A DNA stretch of 64,000 bases from Pseudomonas alloputida (GCF_021283545.2 NZ_CP128540.1:3073501-3137500), one strand, 5' to 3'. Numbered from the stretch's first letter, positions 35,317 through 45,192 are shown. Notes: generated from the letters alone by a model not told the origin. A program made the numbers and translations.

Positions 35317-36086
35317 ACCGGACCCTGCCCGCCCCACGCTGCATCATCGACAAGGTGACCGCTGTACGCCGGCTCAATGTGCTGACGCTGAATGTGCACA
35401 AGGGCTTCACCTTCTTCAACCGGCGCTTCATCTTGCCCGAGTTGCGTGAGGCTGTACGGGCCACCGGCGCCGACCTGGTGTTCTTGCAAGAGGTGCACGG
35501 CAGTCACCAGCAGCACGCCTTGCGCCACCCTGCCTGGCCCGAAACGCCGCAGTACGAGTTTCTGGCCGACAGCATGTGGCCGCAGTTTGCCTATGGCCGC
35601 AATGCTGTGTATCCACATGGCGATCACGGCAACGCGCTGTTGTCGAAATTCCCCATCAGGCGCTTCAACAACCTGGATGTTTCGGTGCAGGGCAATGAAC
35701 AGCGTGGCCTGCTGCATTGCCAGCTGGAGGTGCCGGGCCATGACGAGGTGCATGCGGTATGCGTGCACCTGGGCCTGCGGGAAGCCCACCGGCAGCGCCA
35801 GGTGAAGCTGATGCTCGACCTGCTGGCCAGCCTGCCGCCCAACGCGCCGGTCATCATCGCCGGCGATTTCAACGACTGGCGGCTGAAGGCGGACGCGGTG
35901 CTGAGCGAACACCTGACAGAGGCCTTCGGCACCCCGGCGCGCAGTTTCCCCGCGCGCCTGCCGTTGTTGCGCCTGGACCGCATCTACCTGCGAAACGCGG
36001 TGCCGGGCGCAGCCCAGGTGCTGTCCAAATACCCGTGGTCGCATCTGTCCGACCACGTACCACTGGCTGCGGAGATCAACCTGTGA
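35313..36086 (+). CDS. Endonuclease/exonuclease/phosphatase family protein (YbhP-like)
   Basis: The product is 257 residues from GTG 35313, overlapping the upstream stop. EEP-fold motifs are seen: LNVHKG, FLQEVHG (metal Glu), GDFNDWR (Asp/Asn pair) and SDHVPLAAEI (Asp-His). In E. coli ybhP precedes clsB and ybhN, the same order as here. Likely a membrane-lipid-linked phosphoesterase or nuclease; the substrate is unknown. Confidence 0.88.
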   Translation: MNRTLPAPRCIIDKVTAVRRLNVLTLNVHKGFTFFNRRFILPELREAVRATGADLVFLQEVHGSHQQHALRHPAWPETPQYEFLADSMWPQFAYGRNAVYPHGDHGNALLSKFPIRRFNNLDVSVQGNEQRGLLHCQLEVPGHDEVHAVCVHLGLREAHRQRQVKLMLDLLASLPPNAPVIIAGDFNDWRLKADAVLSEHLTEAFGTPARSFPARLPLLRLDRIYLRNAVPGAAQVLSKYPWSHLSDHVPLAAEINL

Positions 36087-37285
36087 ACCGACCTTGGGTA
36101 GACGGCAACAGCGTGCAGTTGCTGATCAATGGCGAGCAGTATTACCCCCGCGTGTTCGAGGCCATGGCCCAGGCGCGGGAAGAAATATTGCTGGAAACCT
36201 TCATCATCTTCGACGACAAAGTGGGCAAGCAATTGCAGCAGGTGTTGATCGAGGCTGCCCGGCGCGGAGTACGCGTGGAAGTGGTCGCGGATGGCTACGG
36301 CACAGCCGAGCTGCCGGCTGAATTCATTTCAGCGATGACCGACGCGGGTGTCAGCTTTCATGCCTTCGATCCACAACCCCGCTTGTTGGGCATGCGCACC
36401 AACCTGTTTCGCCGTTTGCACCGCAAGATCGTGGTGGTCGATGGTGAGCAGGCCTTCATCGGCGGTATCAACTACAGCGCCGACCATTTAGGCGACTTTG
36501 GTGCGATGGCCAAGCAGGACTATGCCGTGGAGGTCACTGGGCCGGTAGTGGCGCAGGTACATTCAGCCAGTAAGCGCCTGATGTCTCCCGTGCTGCAGCC
36601 ACCCAGTGCGGTACGCCCCGTTACCGAGCCCGCCGGTAGCAGCAGTGCTGTGTTGATCGAGCGTGACAACGGCATGCGCAGCACCGATATCGAGGCACAC
36701 TACCTTCAGGCGTTTCGTAAAGCCCGGCAACGCATTGTGGTCGCCAATGCGTATTTCTTTCCAGGCTACCGGCTGATGCGTGAGCTGCGCAACGCGGCCC
36801 GGCGTGGCGTGGAGGTTCGGTTGATTTTGCAGGGCCAGCCCGACATGCGCTGGGTACGCGCACTGTCGCGCCTGCTGTACAACTACCTGCTGCGCGACGG
36901 CGTGAAGATTCATGAGTACTGCCAGCGGCCGTTGCACGGCAAGGTGGCACTGGTGGACGACCAATGGGCCACCGTCGGCTCCAGCAACCTCGACCCCCTG
37001 AGCCTGTCGTTCAACCTGGAGGCCAACCTGTTCATTCGTGACCGGGCCTTCAACCAGCAACTGCACCAGCATCTGCAGACACTGGCCAGCGAGCAATGCA
37101 AACCGGTCACCCTGGAGCGCATGATTCGCGGCTACTGGTGGCGAGCACCGTTGATCTTCGTGTGCTTCCACGTGATCCGCCACTTCCCGCGCATTGCGGG
37201 CTGGTTCCCTGCGCACCGGCAGCGTTTGCGCTCGGTGCAGCCGGAAGCCGAACCCCAGGGCAACTTGCACGAGGGCAACTCCTGA
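36083..37285 (+). CDS. clsB: Cardiolipin synthase B-like phospholipase D
   Basis: The product is 400 residues from GTG 36083, overlapping the YbhP-like stop. Two HKD motifs are present: HRKIVVVDGEQAFIGGIN and HGKVALVDDQWATVGSSN. These form the PLD active site that joins phospholipids into cardiolipin. The upstream in-frame extension to 35759 overlaps the previous gene and is rejected. It is followed immediately by ybhN (TGATG). Confidence 0.93.
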   Translation: MNRPWVDGNSVQLLINGEQYYPRVFEAMAQAREEILLETFIIFDDKVGKQLQQVLIEAARRGVRVEVVADGYGTAELPAEFISAMTDAGVSFHAFDPQPRLLGMRTNLFRRLHRKIVVVDGEQAFIGGINYSADHLGDFGAMAKQDYAVEVTGPVVAQVHSASKRLMSPVLQPPSAVRPVTEPAGSSSAVLIERDNGMRSTDIEAHYLQAFRKARQRIVVANAYFFPGYRLMRELRNAARRGVEVRLILQGQPDMRWVRALSRLLYNYLLRDGVKIHEYCQRPLHGKVALVDDQWATVGSSNLDPLSLSFNLEANLFIRDRAFNQQLHQHLQTLASEQCKPVTLERMIRGYWWRAPLIFVCFHVIRHFPRIAGWFPAHRQRLRSVQPEAEPQGNLHEGNS

Positions 37286-38238
37286 TGGCGCGCAAAAGCT
37301 GGCAAACGTGGGGCAAACGCCTGTTCACACTCGCGTTTCTGATCCTGATCCCTGTGCTGCTGTACCTGCTGGCGCGCAATCTGGACTGGAACGAAGTACG
37401 TCAGTCTTTGCTCGCCTACAAGCCTGGCACCCTTGCCATCGGCTTGGCGATCGCGTTGTGCAGCTACTTCACGTTTGCCAGTTACGACCTGTTGGCCCGG
37501 GCTTACACCGGCCATACGCTACCTGCCCGCCAGGTATTGCCCGTCGCGTTCGTGTGCTACGCCTTTAACCTCAATTTCACTACCTGGGTAGGCGGGGTTG
37601 CCTTGCGCTACCGCCTTTATGGGCGGCTGGGCCTGGATACCGCGACCATTACACGAATCCTCACCTTGGGGCTGTTGACCAACTGGATGGGCTATATGCT
37701 GCTGGCCGGCACCGTATTTGCCCTGGGCCTGGTCGAGATGCCCGGCAACTGGGCGGTGGGCACTACAGGCCTGCGCCTGATCGGCCTGCTGTTGCTGGCG
37801 ATTGCGGGCGGCTACCTGCTGGCCTGTGGTTTTGCCAAGAAGCGCACCTGGTGCTGGCGCGACCACGAAGTGACGCTGCCCTCGCTGCGTCTGGCGCTGT
37901 GCCAGGTGGCGCTGGGTGCCAGCAACTGGGCACTGATGGCGCTGCTGATCTTCTGGCTGCTGCCGGGCGAAGCGTTCTACCCGTCGATTCTCGGCATCCT
38001 GCTGATCAGTTGTGTGGCCGGTGTGGTGGCGCATATCCCTGCGGGGCTGGGCGTGCTGGAAGCGGTGTTTCTGGCCCTGCTGCATGGTCAGATGGCCCAG
38101 GGCACGCTGGTGGCTGCCCTGCTCGGCTACCGCACGTTGTACTACCTGATTCCGCTGCTGTTGGCAGTGGTGACCTACCTGATCCTGGAAAAACGCGCCA
38201 AAGCCATGCGCCGGCGCGACAAGCCTGCTCAGACCTGA
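37285..38238 (+). CDS. YbhN-like membrane protein (lysylphosphatidylglycerol synthase TM family)
   Basis: The product is 317 residues with about eight membrane helices and the UPF0104/LPG_synthase_TM pattern (FNLNFTTWVGGVALRYRLYGRLG; VVAHIPAGLGVLEAVFL). It lacks the soluble aminoacyltransferase domain of MprF, so it probably moves or organises lipids. It overlaps clsB by one base (TGATG). Confidence 0.88.
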   Translation: MARKSWQTWGKRLFTLAFLILIPVLLYLLARNLDWNEVRQSLLAYKPGTLAIGLAIALCSYFTFASYDLLARAYTGHTLPARQVLPVAFVCYAFNLNFTTWVGGVALRYRLYGRLGLDTATITRILTLGLLTNWMGYMLLAGTVFALGLVEMPGNWAVGTTGLRLIGLLLLAIAGGYLLACGFAKKRTWCWRDHEVTLPSLRLALCQVALGASNWALMALLIFWLLPGEAFYPSILGILLISCVAGVVAHIPAGLGVLEAVFLALLHGQMAQGTLVAALLGYRTLYYLIPLLLAVVTYLILEKRAKAMRRRDKPAQT

Positions 38239-38266
38239 CGAGGGCCTTGTGCCCTGGAGGTGGAAA

Positions 38267-38683
38267 ATGCGTGTTCCTGCCTTGATGATGATGGTTGCCA
38301 GCCTGGCCAGCGGCCAGGTCTGGGCCGAAGCTTGCAATGTGCTGACTCGCTCCTCCAGCGACGCCGTGACGCCGGTGGAGCGGCACACCTGTTACAGCTA
38401 CAGCAACATACCCGCCGAAGCGATCAACTGGTCATGCAGCAACGAAAGCAAGGACATGCTCAATAGCGAAAAGAGCAAAATAGCGCGGTGCGCCGATGGG
38501 AGTGTCGGCAGCTGCATCGCTCCACTGACCCCCGAGGCATTGGCCAATCCCAAGGCAATAGGTGGCGAGAAGCCGGCGTTGCCCAAGGATGCGCGGGTGA
38601 TCACTTACTATTACGATACCCCGAGCCTCGGCCAGGCCCGTAGTGACTGTGAGCGAAATAACGGGGTCTGGCAGACCCACTAG
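38267..38683 (+). CDS. Secreted hypothetical protein
   Basis: The product is 138 residues. A signal peptide runs MRVPALMMMVASLASGQVWA, cut before EACNV. The mature part has six or more Cys, including TCYSYS, WSCSNE and GSCIAPL, which suggests periplasmic disulfides. CTGGAGG supports ATG 38267. It follows the clsB operon by 28 bp. Function unknown. Confidence 0.75.
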   Translation: MRVPALMMMVASLASGQVWAEACNVLTRSSSDAVTPVERHTCYSYSNIPAEAINWSCSNESKDMLNSEKSKIARCADGSVGSCIAPLTPEALANPKAIGGEKPALPKDARVITYYYDTPSLGQARSDCERNNGVWQTH

Positions 38684-38692
38684 GGCAAAAGG

Positions 38693-38720
38693 CTGGGAGC
38701 CAGCGCAAGCCCGCTCCCAG
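38693..38720 (+). terminator. Hairpin after the secreted protein gene
   Basis: CTGGGAGC (38693-38700) and GCTCCCAG (38713-38720) pair perfectly around a 12-nt loop. There is no long T-run, so terminator function is likely but not certain. Confidence 0.6.
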
Positions 38721-38774
38721 AATTAGATCAAAGGGCGGGGCGATCGCCTGCAAGGGCAGCCCGCCTATTCTGCT

Positions 38775-38999
38775 TCAGGGCGAGATCGGATCACTCGCTG
38801 GGAAGGTTTCATCCAACGCATTGTCCACCGCGCTCTCGCCCGGCTTCTCACCACAATGGCAGTCCTGCATCCGGCAGGGCTCACCCTTGCGGTGGCCGCT
38901 GGCGCAGGCCTCGCAGCAATAGGCCTTGCCGTCGCGCTGCAAGGCATTGGCATCCACAGTGCAGGAACAGTGCGTACACGCGCAGCGTTGATCGTTCAT
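38775..38999 (-). CDS. Pseudomonas-type metallothionein
   Basis: The product is 74 residues with cysteines in CACTHCSCTV, YCCEAC and PCRMQDCHC, plus a His, the BmtA-type metal cluster. The ATG overlaps the stop of the preceding leftward gene (ATGA). It should bind Zn, Cd or Cu in the cytosol. Its C-terminal tail SAVDNALDETFPASDPISP is a motif shared with other small Pseudomonas proteins. Confidence 0.9.
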   Translation of the reverse strand: MNDQRCACTHCSCTVDANALQRDGKAYCCEACASGHRKGEPCRMQDCHCGEKPGESAVDNALDETFPASDPISP

Positions 39000-39460
39000 G
39001 GCTTGCTCTCCTCGTCGTCAATCACTTCATCGGTCCAGGGCACCCCGTCCAGCGGCGCGGATCGGGCCAGTTCGGCCTCGTCCAGGCCAATGCCGCCACC
39101 GATCTCATCGGCATCCACCTCGCGCAGACGCTGGTCTGCCGGGCCGCCACTGCCGCCCGGTTCGTGGGGGTCGCGGGCACCGGTTTCGTCCAGCAGGGTG
39201 TCCGGGCTCAAATCGTCGTAGGTGACATTGTCCTCATGCAGGCTGTCACTCAGCGCCTCGCCGCCGGTCATGCCACTTTGCGCCACGCGCCGGGGGGGAA
39301 ACTCACGGTCGACCTCGGCGGCCGGTCGCTCGTCGCCCACACGCCCTTCGCGCTCTTCCAGGCGTTCATCGAAATCCAGCTCATGCACGCTGCCCATGCG
39401 GTCTTCGATGTCATCGATTTCGGTGGGAGTGTATGGCTTAGGTGCATCGGGTCGGGTCAT
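38996..39460 (-). CDS. Acidic hypothetical protein often named serine kinase/phosphatase
   Basis: The product is 154 residues, very acidic and low in hydrophobic residues, with an opening TPTEIDDIEDRMGSVHELDFDERLEE and an end GGGIGLDEAELARSAPLDGVPW. No kinase or phosphatase motif is visible despite the name used in some Pseudomonas annotations, which I recall. Probably disordered. It is in operon with the metallothionein gene and divergent from ligD. Confidence 0.7.
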   Translation of the reverse strand: MTRPDAPKPYTPTEIDDIEDRMGSVHELDFDERLEEREGRVGDERPAAEVDREFPPRRVAQSGMTGGEALSDSLHEDNVTYDDLSPDTLLDETGARDPHEPGGSGGPADQRLREVDADEIGGGIGLDEAELARSAPLDGVPWTDEVIDDEESKP

Positions 39461-39587
39461 GTGCGTTCTCCATCAGGTGGCTTCATTCGGTCGACTACGC
39501 CAGCTCACGGAAGATTCAGAGTTTTTTGAACTACCGCCTCGGCCGGCGCCTCCCACCTTAGAGACCTTGATCTGCCCGGAGCCCGCC

Positions 39588-42089
39588 ATGGCCAAGCCCC
39601 TGCAGGAATACGCGCGCAAGCGCGACTTCAACGCCACACCCGAGCCCAGCGGCAAACGCAAACGTGGCAAACGGGCCCATGCGCTGCAGTTCTGCATCCA
39701 GAAACACGACGCCAGTCATTTGCACTACGACTTCCGCCTGGAGCTCGATGGCACCCTGAAAAGCTGGGCGATCCCCAAAGGCCCGTCGTTGGACCCCAAG
39801 GTGCGCCGCCTGGCGGTGCATGTGGAGGATCACCCGCTGGACTACGCCGATTTCGAGGGCCATATCCCGGAAGGCCACTATGGTGCAGGGGACGTGATCG
39901 TCTGGGACCGCGGTATCTGGGAGCCTGAAGGCGACGCGCATGAAGCCTACGCCAAAGGCAAGCTGCGATTCCGCCTGCTGGGTGAGAAGCTAGGCGGCGT
40001 GTGGAACCTGTTTCGCACCCACCTGGCCGGCAAGAAAGAACAATGGATGCTGGTCAAGTCGCACGACGCCCAGGCGTGCAGCGAAACCGAGTACAGCATT
40101 GTCGAGGCCCTGCCCGACAGCGTGCTCAGCGAGCGCACGCTGGTGCCATGCAAATCCGCTGCAAAAAAAGCCACTGCCCCGCGCAGCAGCCGTAAACGCG
40201 CCGACAAAGTTCAGGCTGCACCCTTGCCAGCACAGTTACAGCCACAGCTGGCAACGTTGGTGGACTCTCCCCCCAGCGGCGACTGGCGCTACGAAGTCAA
40301 GTTCGATGGCTACCGTATTCTGGCCCGCATCGAGGGCCAGGACATCCGCCTGTTCACCCGCAACGGCCATGACTGGAGCAGCAAGATGCCCCGGCAGGTT
40401 GCCGCCCTGCGCGCGCTGGGCATCGACTCGGCCTGGCTCGATGGCGAAATGGTGGTGGCTGATGAGAATGGCATGGCTGACTTCCAGGCGTTGCAGAACG
40501 CCTTCGATACCGAGCACGACGAACGCATCACCTATTACCTGTTCGACCTGCCATTTCTGGGCGGCCAGGACCTGCGACAGCTACCGCTGCAGAACCGCCG
40601 CAATACATTGCGCCAACTGCTTGAGCACAACCATTGCGACGTCATCAAGTATTCCGCCGACTTCGACGAACCTGTCCAGTCACTGCTCGACAGTGCCTGC
40701 CGGCTGAAGCTGGAAGGCCTGATCGGCAAGCGAGTTGACAGTGTCTACAGCGGCCGCCGTAGCCCGGACTGGATCAAGCTCAAGTGCAAGCAACGCCAGG
40801 AGTTCGTGATCGTCGGCTACACCGACCCCAAAGGCAGCCGCAGCGGCTTCGGTGCCCTGCTGCTGGCCCTGCACGACAACGACAGTGGCCAGCTGCGCTA
40901 TGCCGGTAAGGTCGGTACCGGCTTCAATGCCACGACACTGGCCAGCATCCACGCGCGGCTCAAGCCCCTGGAAATCGCCAGGCCAGCCCTGCCCTCGCCG
41001 CCTGCCGGAGCCGAAGCGCGTGGTGTGCACTGGCTGCGACCGCAGTTGTTGGCGGAAGTCGCCTTTGCCCAGATGACCCGTGACGGCATCGTGCGCCATT
41101 CGGTGTTCCACGGCCTGCGCGATGACAAGGCGGCAACCGCCATTGACCTGGAGCGCGCCATGCCCGCAAAAACTGTATCCAACCGCAACAAGCAGGCCAA
41201 GGCGTCTGAGAACCTGGGTGAACTGCGGCTGACCCACCCCGACCGGGTCATCGACCCCACCACGGGTGTGACCAAGCGCGAAGTCGCCGAGTATTACGCT
41301 GGCATCAGCCAGTGGATCCTGCCACAGCTCAAGCACCGCCCGGTGGCATTGGTGCGCGCCCCGGACGGCCTGGGCGGCGAGCTGTTCTTCCAGAAAAACG
41401 CGGGCCAACTGTACATACCCAACGTACTCAGCTACGAAAAGGCCGAGGCCGGCCAGGCAGCGATGGTCATCAATCGCGCCGATACGCTGCTGGGTGCGGT
41501 GCAGATGAACATGCTGGAGCTGCACACCTGGAACGCCACAGACAAGGATTTCGATAAACCGGACCGTTTTGTCCTCGACCTGGACCCTGACCCTGCGCTG
41601 CCCTGGAAGGCCATGGTGGAGGCGACCCAACTGACCCTCACCCTGCTGGACGAACTGGGCCTGAAGGTGTTCCTGAAAACCAGTGGTGGCAAGGGTATTC
41701 ACGTGGTTGTGCCCTTGACCCGGCGAGCCGGGTGGGACGAGGTCAAGGACTTCAGCCACGCCATCGTCAATTACCTGGCCAAGCTGTTTCCGGAGCGCCT
41801 GAGCGCGGTGTCGGGGCCGAAAAATCGCGTGGGACGCATTTTCATCGACTACCTGCGCAACGGCAAGGGCGCTACCACGGCGTGCGCCTATTCACTGCGA
41901 GCCCGTGACGGGCTGCCAGTATCGGTACCTATCTGGCGTGAGGAACTGGCGCAAATCAAGGCCGCCAACCAATGGAACATCACCAACCTGCACGAGCATC
42001 TGGCGGAGGTCGACGACCCTTGGGCCGACATGGGCAAGGTACGCCAGTCGATCACCGCGCGCATGCGCAAGCAGCTAGGGCTCGAATGA
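39588..42089 (+). CDS. ligD: LigD, NHEJ DNA ligase with phosphoesterase and polymerase domains
   Basis: The product is 833 residues with three domains in the Pseudomonas order. The 3'-phosphoesterase is at about 30-175 (HDASHLHYDFRLEL, DHPLDY). The ATP-dependent ligase is at about 215-530, nucleophilic K238 in YEVKFDGYR. The archaeal/eukaryotic primase-type polymerase is at about 550-833 with metal site FVLDLDPDP. With Ku it joins double-strand breaks. ATG 39588 (MAKPLQEYA) is chosen; the frame is open far upstream without a ribosome site. Ku lies 3.1 kb downstream on the other strand. Confidence 0.96.
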   Translation: MAKPLQEYARKRDFNATPEPSGKRKRGKRAHALQFCIQKHDASHLHYDFRLELDGTLKSWAIPKGPSLDPKVRRLAVHVEDHPLDYADFEGHIPEGHYGAGDVIVWDRGIWEPEGDAHEAYAKGKLRFRLLGEKLGGVWNLFRTHLAGKKEQWMLVKSHDAQACSETEYSIVEALPDSVLSERTLVPCKSAAKKATAPRSSRKRADKVQAAPLPAQLQPQLATLVDSPPSGDWRYEVKFDGYRILARIEGQDIRLFTRNGHDWSSKMPRQVAALRALGIDSAWLDGEMVVADENGMADFQALQNAFDTEHDERITYYLFDLPFLGGQDLRQLPLQNRRNTLRQLLEHNHCDVIKYSADFDEPVQSLLDSACRLKLEGLIGKRVDSVYSGRRSPDWIKLKCKQRQEFVIVGYTDPKGSRSGFGALLLALHDNDSGQLRYAGKVGTGFNATTLASIHARLKPLEIARPALPSPPAGAEARGVHWLRPQLLAEVAFAQMTRDGIVRHSVFHGLRDDKAATAIDLERAMPAKTVSNRNKQAKASENLGELRLTHPDRVIDPTTGVTKREVAEYYAGISQWILPQLKHRPVALVRAPDGLGGELFFQKNAGQLYIPNVLSYEKAEAGQAAMVINRADTLLGAVQMNMLELHTWNATDKDFDKPDRFVLDLDPDPALPWKAMVEATQLTLTLLDELGLKVFLKTSGGKGIHVVVPLTRRAGWDEVKDFSHAIVNYLAKLFPERLSAVSGPKNRVGRIFIDYLRNGKGATTACAYSLRARDGLPVSVPIWREELAQIKAANQWNITNLHEHLAEVDDPWADMGKVRQSITARMRKQLGLE

Positions 42090-42129
42090 TGATGCCCCTG
42101 CGATTGGACACGACCCGGGAGCCACGCCC

Positions 42130-43173
42130 ATGAGCATCGTTCAGGACTTCAACCTGACCACCCTTGACCGCCTTTTACGCACCTTTGGCGAACGCCAGCT
42201 ACCGCTCAACCTCGATACCCAATTGCCGCAACTGATCCAGGCGCTGCAAGCTGATCACCTCGACCTGCTACCGTTGCCGGGGCAAGGCAACACCTTGCGT
42301 CGCTGGCAGACCTTGGCACGGGTGGCCGGCTGTGACCTGGCACTGGCCAAGCTCTATGAGGGCCATACCGATGCCTTGGCGATCCTGGCGGAATGCGGCG
42401 CAGCGCACCACGCCAACGACGGCATCTGGGGCGTGTGGGCGGCAGAGCCACCCGATGCGCGGGTCCACATCACAGCGCGCGACGGCGACCAGGTGCGTCT
42501 CAACGGCACCAAGGCCTGGTGTTCCGGTGCCTTGCAGATCGATCGCGCGCTGATTACTGCCTGGGATGAGGCCGAGCAGCCGCAATTGGTGGCAATCGAG
42601 CTGTCACAGCCAAGCCAGGGCCTGAACATTGAGCACTGGCAGGCCGTTGGCATGGCCACTACCGCCAGTGTCGAGGTGGCGTTCAACGATACCCCAGGCA
42701 CGCTCATCGGCACGCCAGGCCAATACCTCTCGCGCCCTGGCTTCTGGCAAGGCGGTGCGGGTATCGCCGCCTGCTGGTACGGCGCAGCCGAGGCGCTGGC
42801 GGATTACCTGCGTGAACATTGCCGCAAACCTCGCCCAGACCCGCATGCCGATGCGCATTTGGGCGCTGTGGACGCTGCGTTGCATGGCGCCCGTGCGTCA
42901 CTGCGTGAATGTGCTGCCTGGATCGATCAACAGCCCGGTGTGGATGCCAGTTTCGAAGTTCGCCGCACCCGCGCCCAGGTAGAACAGGCCGTAGAGCAGG
43001 TCATAAGCCACGTCGGACGTGCCTTGGGGGCCACGCCGTTCTGTCGCAGCAGTCATTTTGCCCGGCTGAGCGCCGACCTGCCGGTGTTCCTGCGTCAGAG
43101 CCACGCCGAGCGTGATCTGGCGATGCTGGGCCAGCAGCTGGCCCAGTTGCCAGCCGGGGTGTGGCAACTATGA
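42130..43173 (+). CDS. Acyl-CoA dehydrogenase-like protein
   Basis: The product is 347 residues with acyl-CoA dehydrogenase features (LARVAGCDLALAKLYEGHTDALAI; LNGTKAWCSGALQIDRALIT; HVGRALGATPFCR). It is shorter than the usual 380-400 residues, so it may act on an unusual substrate or lack full activity. The gene overlaps the PIG-L gene by 4 bp (ATGA), starting a four-gene rightward operon between ligD and ku. A role in making the acyl part of a glycolipid is only inference. Confidence 0.8.
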   Translation: MSIVQDFNLTTLDRLLRTFGERQLPLNLDTQLPQLIQALQADHLDLLPLPGQGNTLRRWQTLARVAGCDLALAKLYEGHTDALAILAECGAAHHANDGIWGVWAAEPPDARVHITARDGDQVRLNGTKAWCSGALQIDRALITAWDEAEQPQLVAIELSQPSQGLNIEHWQAVGMATTASVEVAFNDTPGTLIGTPGQYLSRPGFWQGGAGIAACWYGAAEALADYLREHCRKPRPDPHADAHLGAVDAALHGARASLRECAAWIDQQPGVDASFEVRRTRAQVEQAVEQVISHVGRALGATPFCRSSHFARLSADLPVFLRQSHAERDLAMLGQQLAQLPAGVWQL

Positions 43174-43925
43174 GCCAGAACCTGATCCAGTCCGCGGGCG
43201 GCACGCCTTGGGCAGCCTGGCAGCAAAGCGCGCACCTGGCGCGTGCGACCTGGCTCGACTCACGCCAACTGTGCCCGCCGGGGCGCCGGCTGGTATTGAT
43301 CGCGCCGCATCCGGATGACGAAATTCTCATGGCTGGCGGCCTGCTGGCAGGCTTCAAGGGGCGTGAGGATGAGCTGGTGCTGATCTCCGCCACCGACGGC
43401 GAAGGCAGCCACCCCGGCTCCAGTCACTGGACCGAACATCGATTGCGCCGCCAGCGCCCCCAGGAAAGCCGACTGGCCCTGCAACAGCTCGACCTGGACC
43501 TTGAACGCCTGGACTGGCGCAGGCTCCACCTGAAGGACGGCCAGTTGCCGCGCGAAGAAGCGTTTCTGACCCGTCACCTCACCCAGTTACTGCGCGCCGA
43601 TGACCTGCTGATGGCCACCTGGCGCAGTGACGGTCATTGCGATCACGAGGCCGTCGGCCGCGCCGCTGCGCAGGCGGCGGCAACCCGTGGGGTGCACTTG
43701 GCTGAGGTACCGGTCTGGGCCTGGCACTGGGCTGAGCCTGACGACCCGCGCCTGCCATGGCCCCGTGCGCACCGCGTGCAGCTTGATGAAAGCCGTCTGG
43801 CACGCAAGCGCAAGGCCTTGGCCGCCCACGCCAGCCAGCTGCAGCCGGACGGCGAGCAGCCGCCGGTGCTACCGCCGCACCTGCTGGATTGCCTTCTGCA
43901 ACCTTTCGAACTGGTGTTCCTTTGA
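43170..43925 (+). CDS. PIG-L family N-acetylglucosamine deacetylase
   Basis: The product is 251 residues. The zinc-binding signature APHPDDEILMAGG is at about residues 43-55, and the distal His is in HCDHEAVGRAAA. PIG-L enzymes remove N-acetyl groups from sugars such as GlcNAc-inositol or GlcNAc-PI. It overlaps the acyl-CoA dehydrogenase-like gene and lies 11 bp before the methyltransferase. Confidence 0.9.
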   Translation: MSQNLIQSAGGTPWAAWQQSAHLARATWLDSRQLCPPGRRLVLIAPHPDDEILMAGGLLAGFKGREDELVLISATDGEGSHPGSSHWTEHRLRRQRPQESRLALQQLDLDLERLDWRRLHLKDGQLPREEAFLTRHLTQLLRADDLLMATWRSDGHCDHEAVGRAAAQAAATRGVHLAEVPVWAWHWAEPDDPRLPWPRAHRVQLDESRLARKRKALAAHASQLQPDGEQPPVLPPHLLDCLLQPFELVFL

Positions 43926-43936
43926 ATGGAGCTGTC

Positions 43937-44536
43937 ATGAGCCTCGATCCACAGTATTTTGCCGAGCTATACGCCACCAATGAAGACCCTTGGGCCTTTC
44001 GCACCCGCTGGTACGAGAGGCGCAAACGCGAGCTGGTGATGGCCAGCCTGCCACGCCAGTGCTATCAGCGCGTGTTCGAGCCTGCTTGCGCAAATGGGGA
44101 GCTCAGCGCGCTGCTGGCCGAGCGTTGTGCCGAACTGCTGTGCCAGGACCTGGACCCGACGGCCGTAGGCCTGGCCCGTGAACGCCTGGCTCACGTGCAC
44201 AATGCCTCGGTCGAACGGGCCCGGTTACCGGGGGACTGGCCCGGCGGCCGCTTTGACCTGATCGTGCTCAGCGAGGTGGGTTACTACCTTGATCCCACCG
44301 ACTGGCTGCAGGTGATCGAACAATCGGTGGCCAGCCTCAGCTACGACGGTGCGCTGCTGGCCTGCCACTGGAAGCACCCTATCGCGGGTTGCCCGCAGGA
44401 CGGTCGCGAAGTGCACCGCCTATTGACCCGACATTTGCCGTTGCATCAGCAGTTTCGGCATGAGGAGGCGGACTTTTTGCTGGAATACTGGTCATGCCAG
44501 CCAAGCGTCGTCGATCTCGACGAGACGTGCCCATGA
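43937..44536 (+). CDS. NodS-like SAM-dependent methyltransferase
   Basis: The product is 199 residues. The SAM site reads VFEPACANGELSALLAERC (motif I; the second Gly is Ala here) and FDLIVLSEVGYYL (motif IV region). The N-terminal NEDPWAFRTRWYERRKREL is characteristic of the NodS group, which N-methylates the deacetylated sugar in Nod factors. Its stop overlaps the glycosyltransferase start. The substrate is unknown. Confidence 0.87.
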   Translation: MSLDPQYFAELYATNEDPWAFRTRWYERRKRELVMASLPRQCYQRVFEPACANGELSALLAERCAELLCQDLDPTAVGLARERLAHVHNASVERARLPGDWPGGRFDLIVLSEVGYYLDPTDWLQVIEQSVASLSYDGALLACHWKHPIAGCPQDGREVHRLLTRHLPLHQQFRHEEADFLLEYWSCQPSVVDLDETCP

Positions 44537-45192
44537 TTGCCGTTGTCATCCCTGCACATAACGAAGCCCGCCGCCTTGGGCGATGCCTGCGGGCGGTGCT
44601 GGTGGCTGCCCGGCAGGCGCAGCAAGCGGGACTGCACGTGGAAGTGCTGGTGGTACTGGACCGCTGCAGCGACGGCAGCGCCGCCGTGGCGCGGCGTTTC
44701 GGTGTACACACGCTGGAGGTGGATGCCGGTAATGTCGGCATGGCACGTCGTGTGGGGGCCGCGCACATGGTCGAGCGTGGCGCCACATGGCTGGCGTGCA
44801 CCGATGCGGACAGCCGGGTCCCGGCGCACTGGCTGCTGTCGCAGCTGGCCTGTAGCGCCGAGGTGGTTTGCGGCACCGTGCATGTCGAGTACTGGCAACC
44901 CTGGCAGACAGCCGCGCTGCGCAAGCTGTACCAGAGCCGCTACCAGGCGTGTGAAGGGCATCGGCATGTGCACGGCGCAAACCTGGGGGTTTGTGCCGAT
45001 GCCTATGAGCGTGTGGGTGGCTTTCAGCCCCTCGCGGCGCATGAAGATGTGCAGCTGGTCAGCGACCTACAGGCCAGCGGCGCCCAGATCGTCTGGACCG
45101 CCAGGCATAGTGTGGCCACCAGCAGTCGACGTGACAGCCGCGCCCGCGAGGGGTTTGGTGATTACCTGGCTGGGTTGCAGGCGCAGTCTTGA
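44533..45192 (+). CDS. Family 2 glycosyltransferase
   Basis: The product is 219 residues. The GT-A fold starts VVIPAHNEARRLGRCL, with LVVLDRCSDGS and the metal-binding CTDADSRVP. It is short and has no membrane helix, so it is a soluble or peripheral GT2. ATG 44533 overlaps the methyltransferase stop (ATGA). Fourth gene of the cluster; it ends 21 bp from convergent ku. Confidence 0.88.
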   Translation: MIAVVIPAHNEARRLGRCLRAVLVAARQAQQAGLHVEVLVVLDRCSDGSAAVARRFGVHTLEVDAGNVGMARRVGAAHMVERGATWLACTDADSRVPAHWLLSQLACSAEVVCGTVHVEYWQPWQTAALRKLYQSRYQACEGHRHVHGANLGVCADAYERVGGFQPLAAHEDVQLVSDLQASGAQIVWTARHSVATSSRRDSRAREGFGDYLAGLQAQS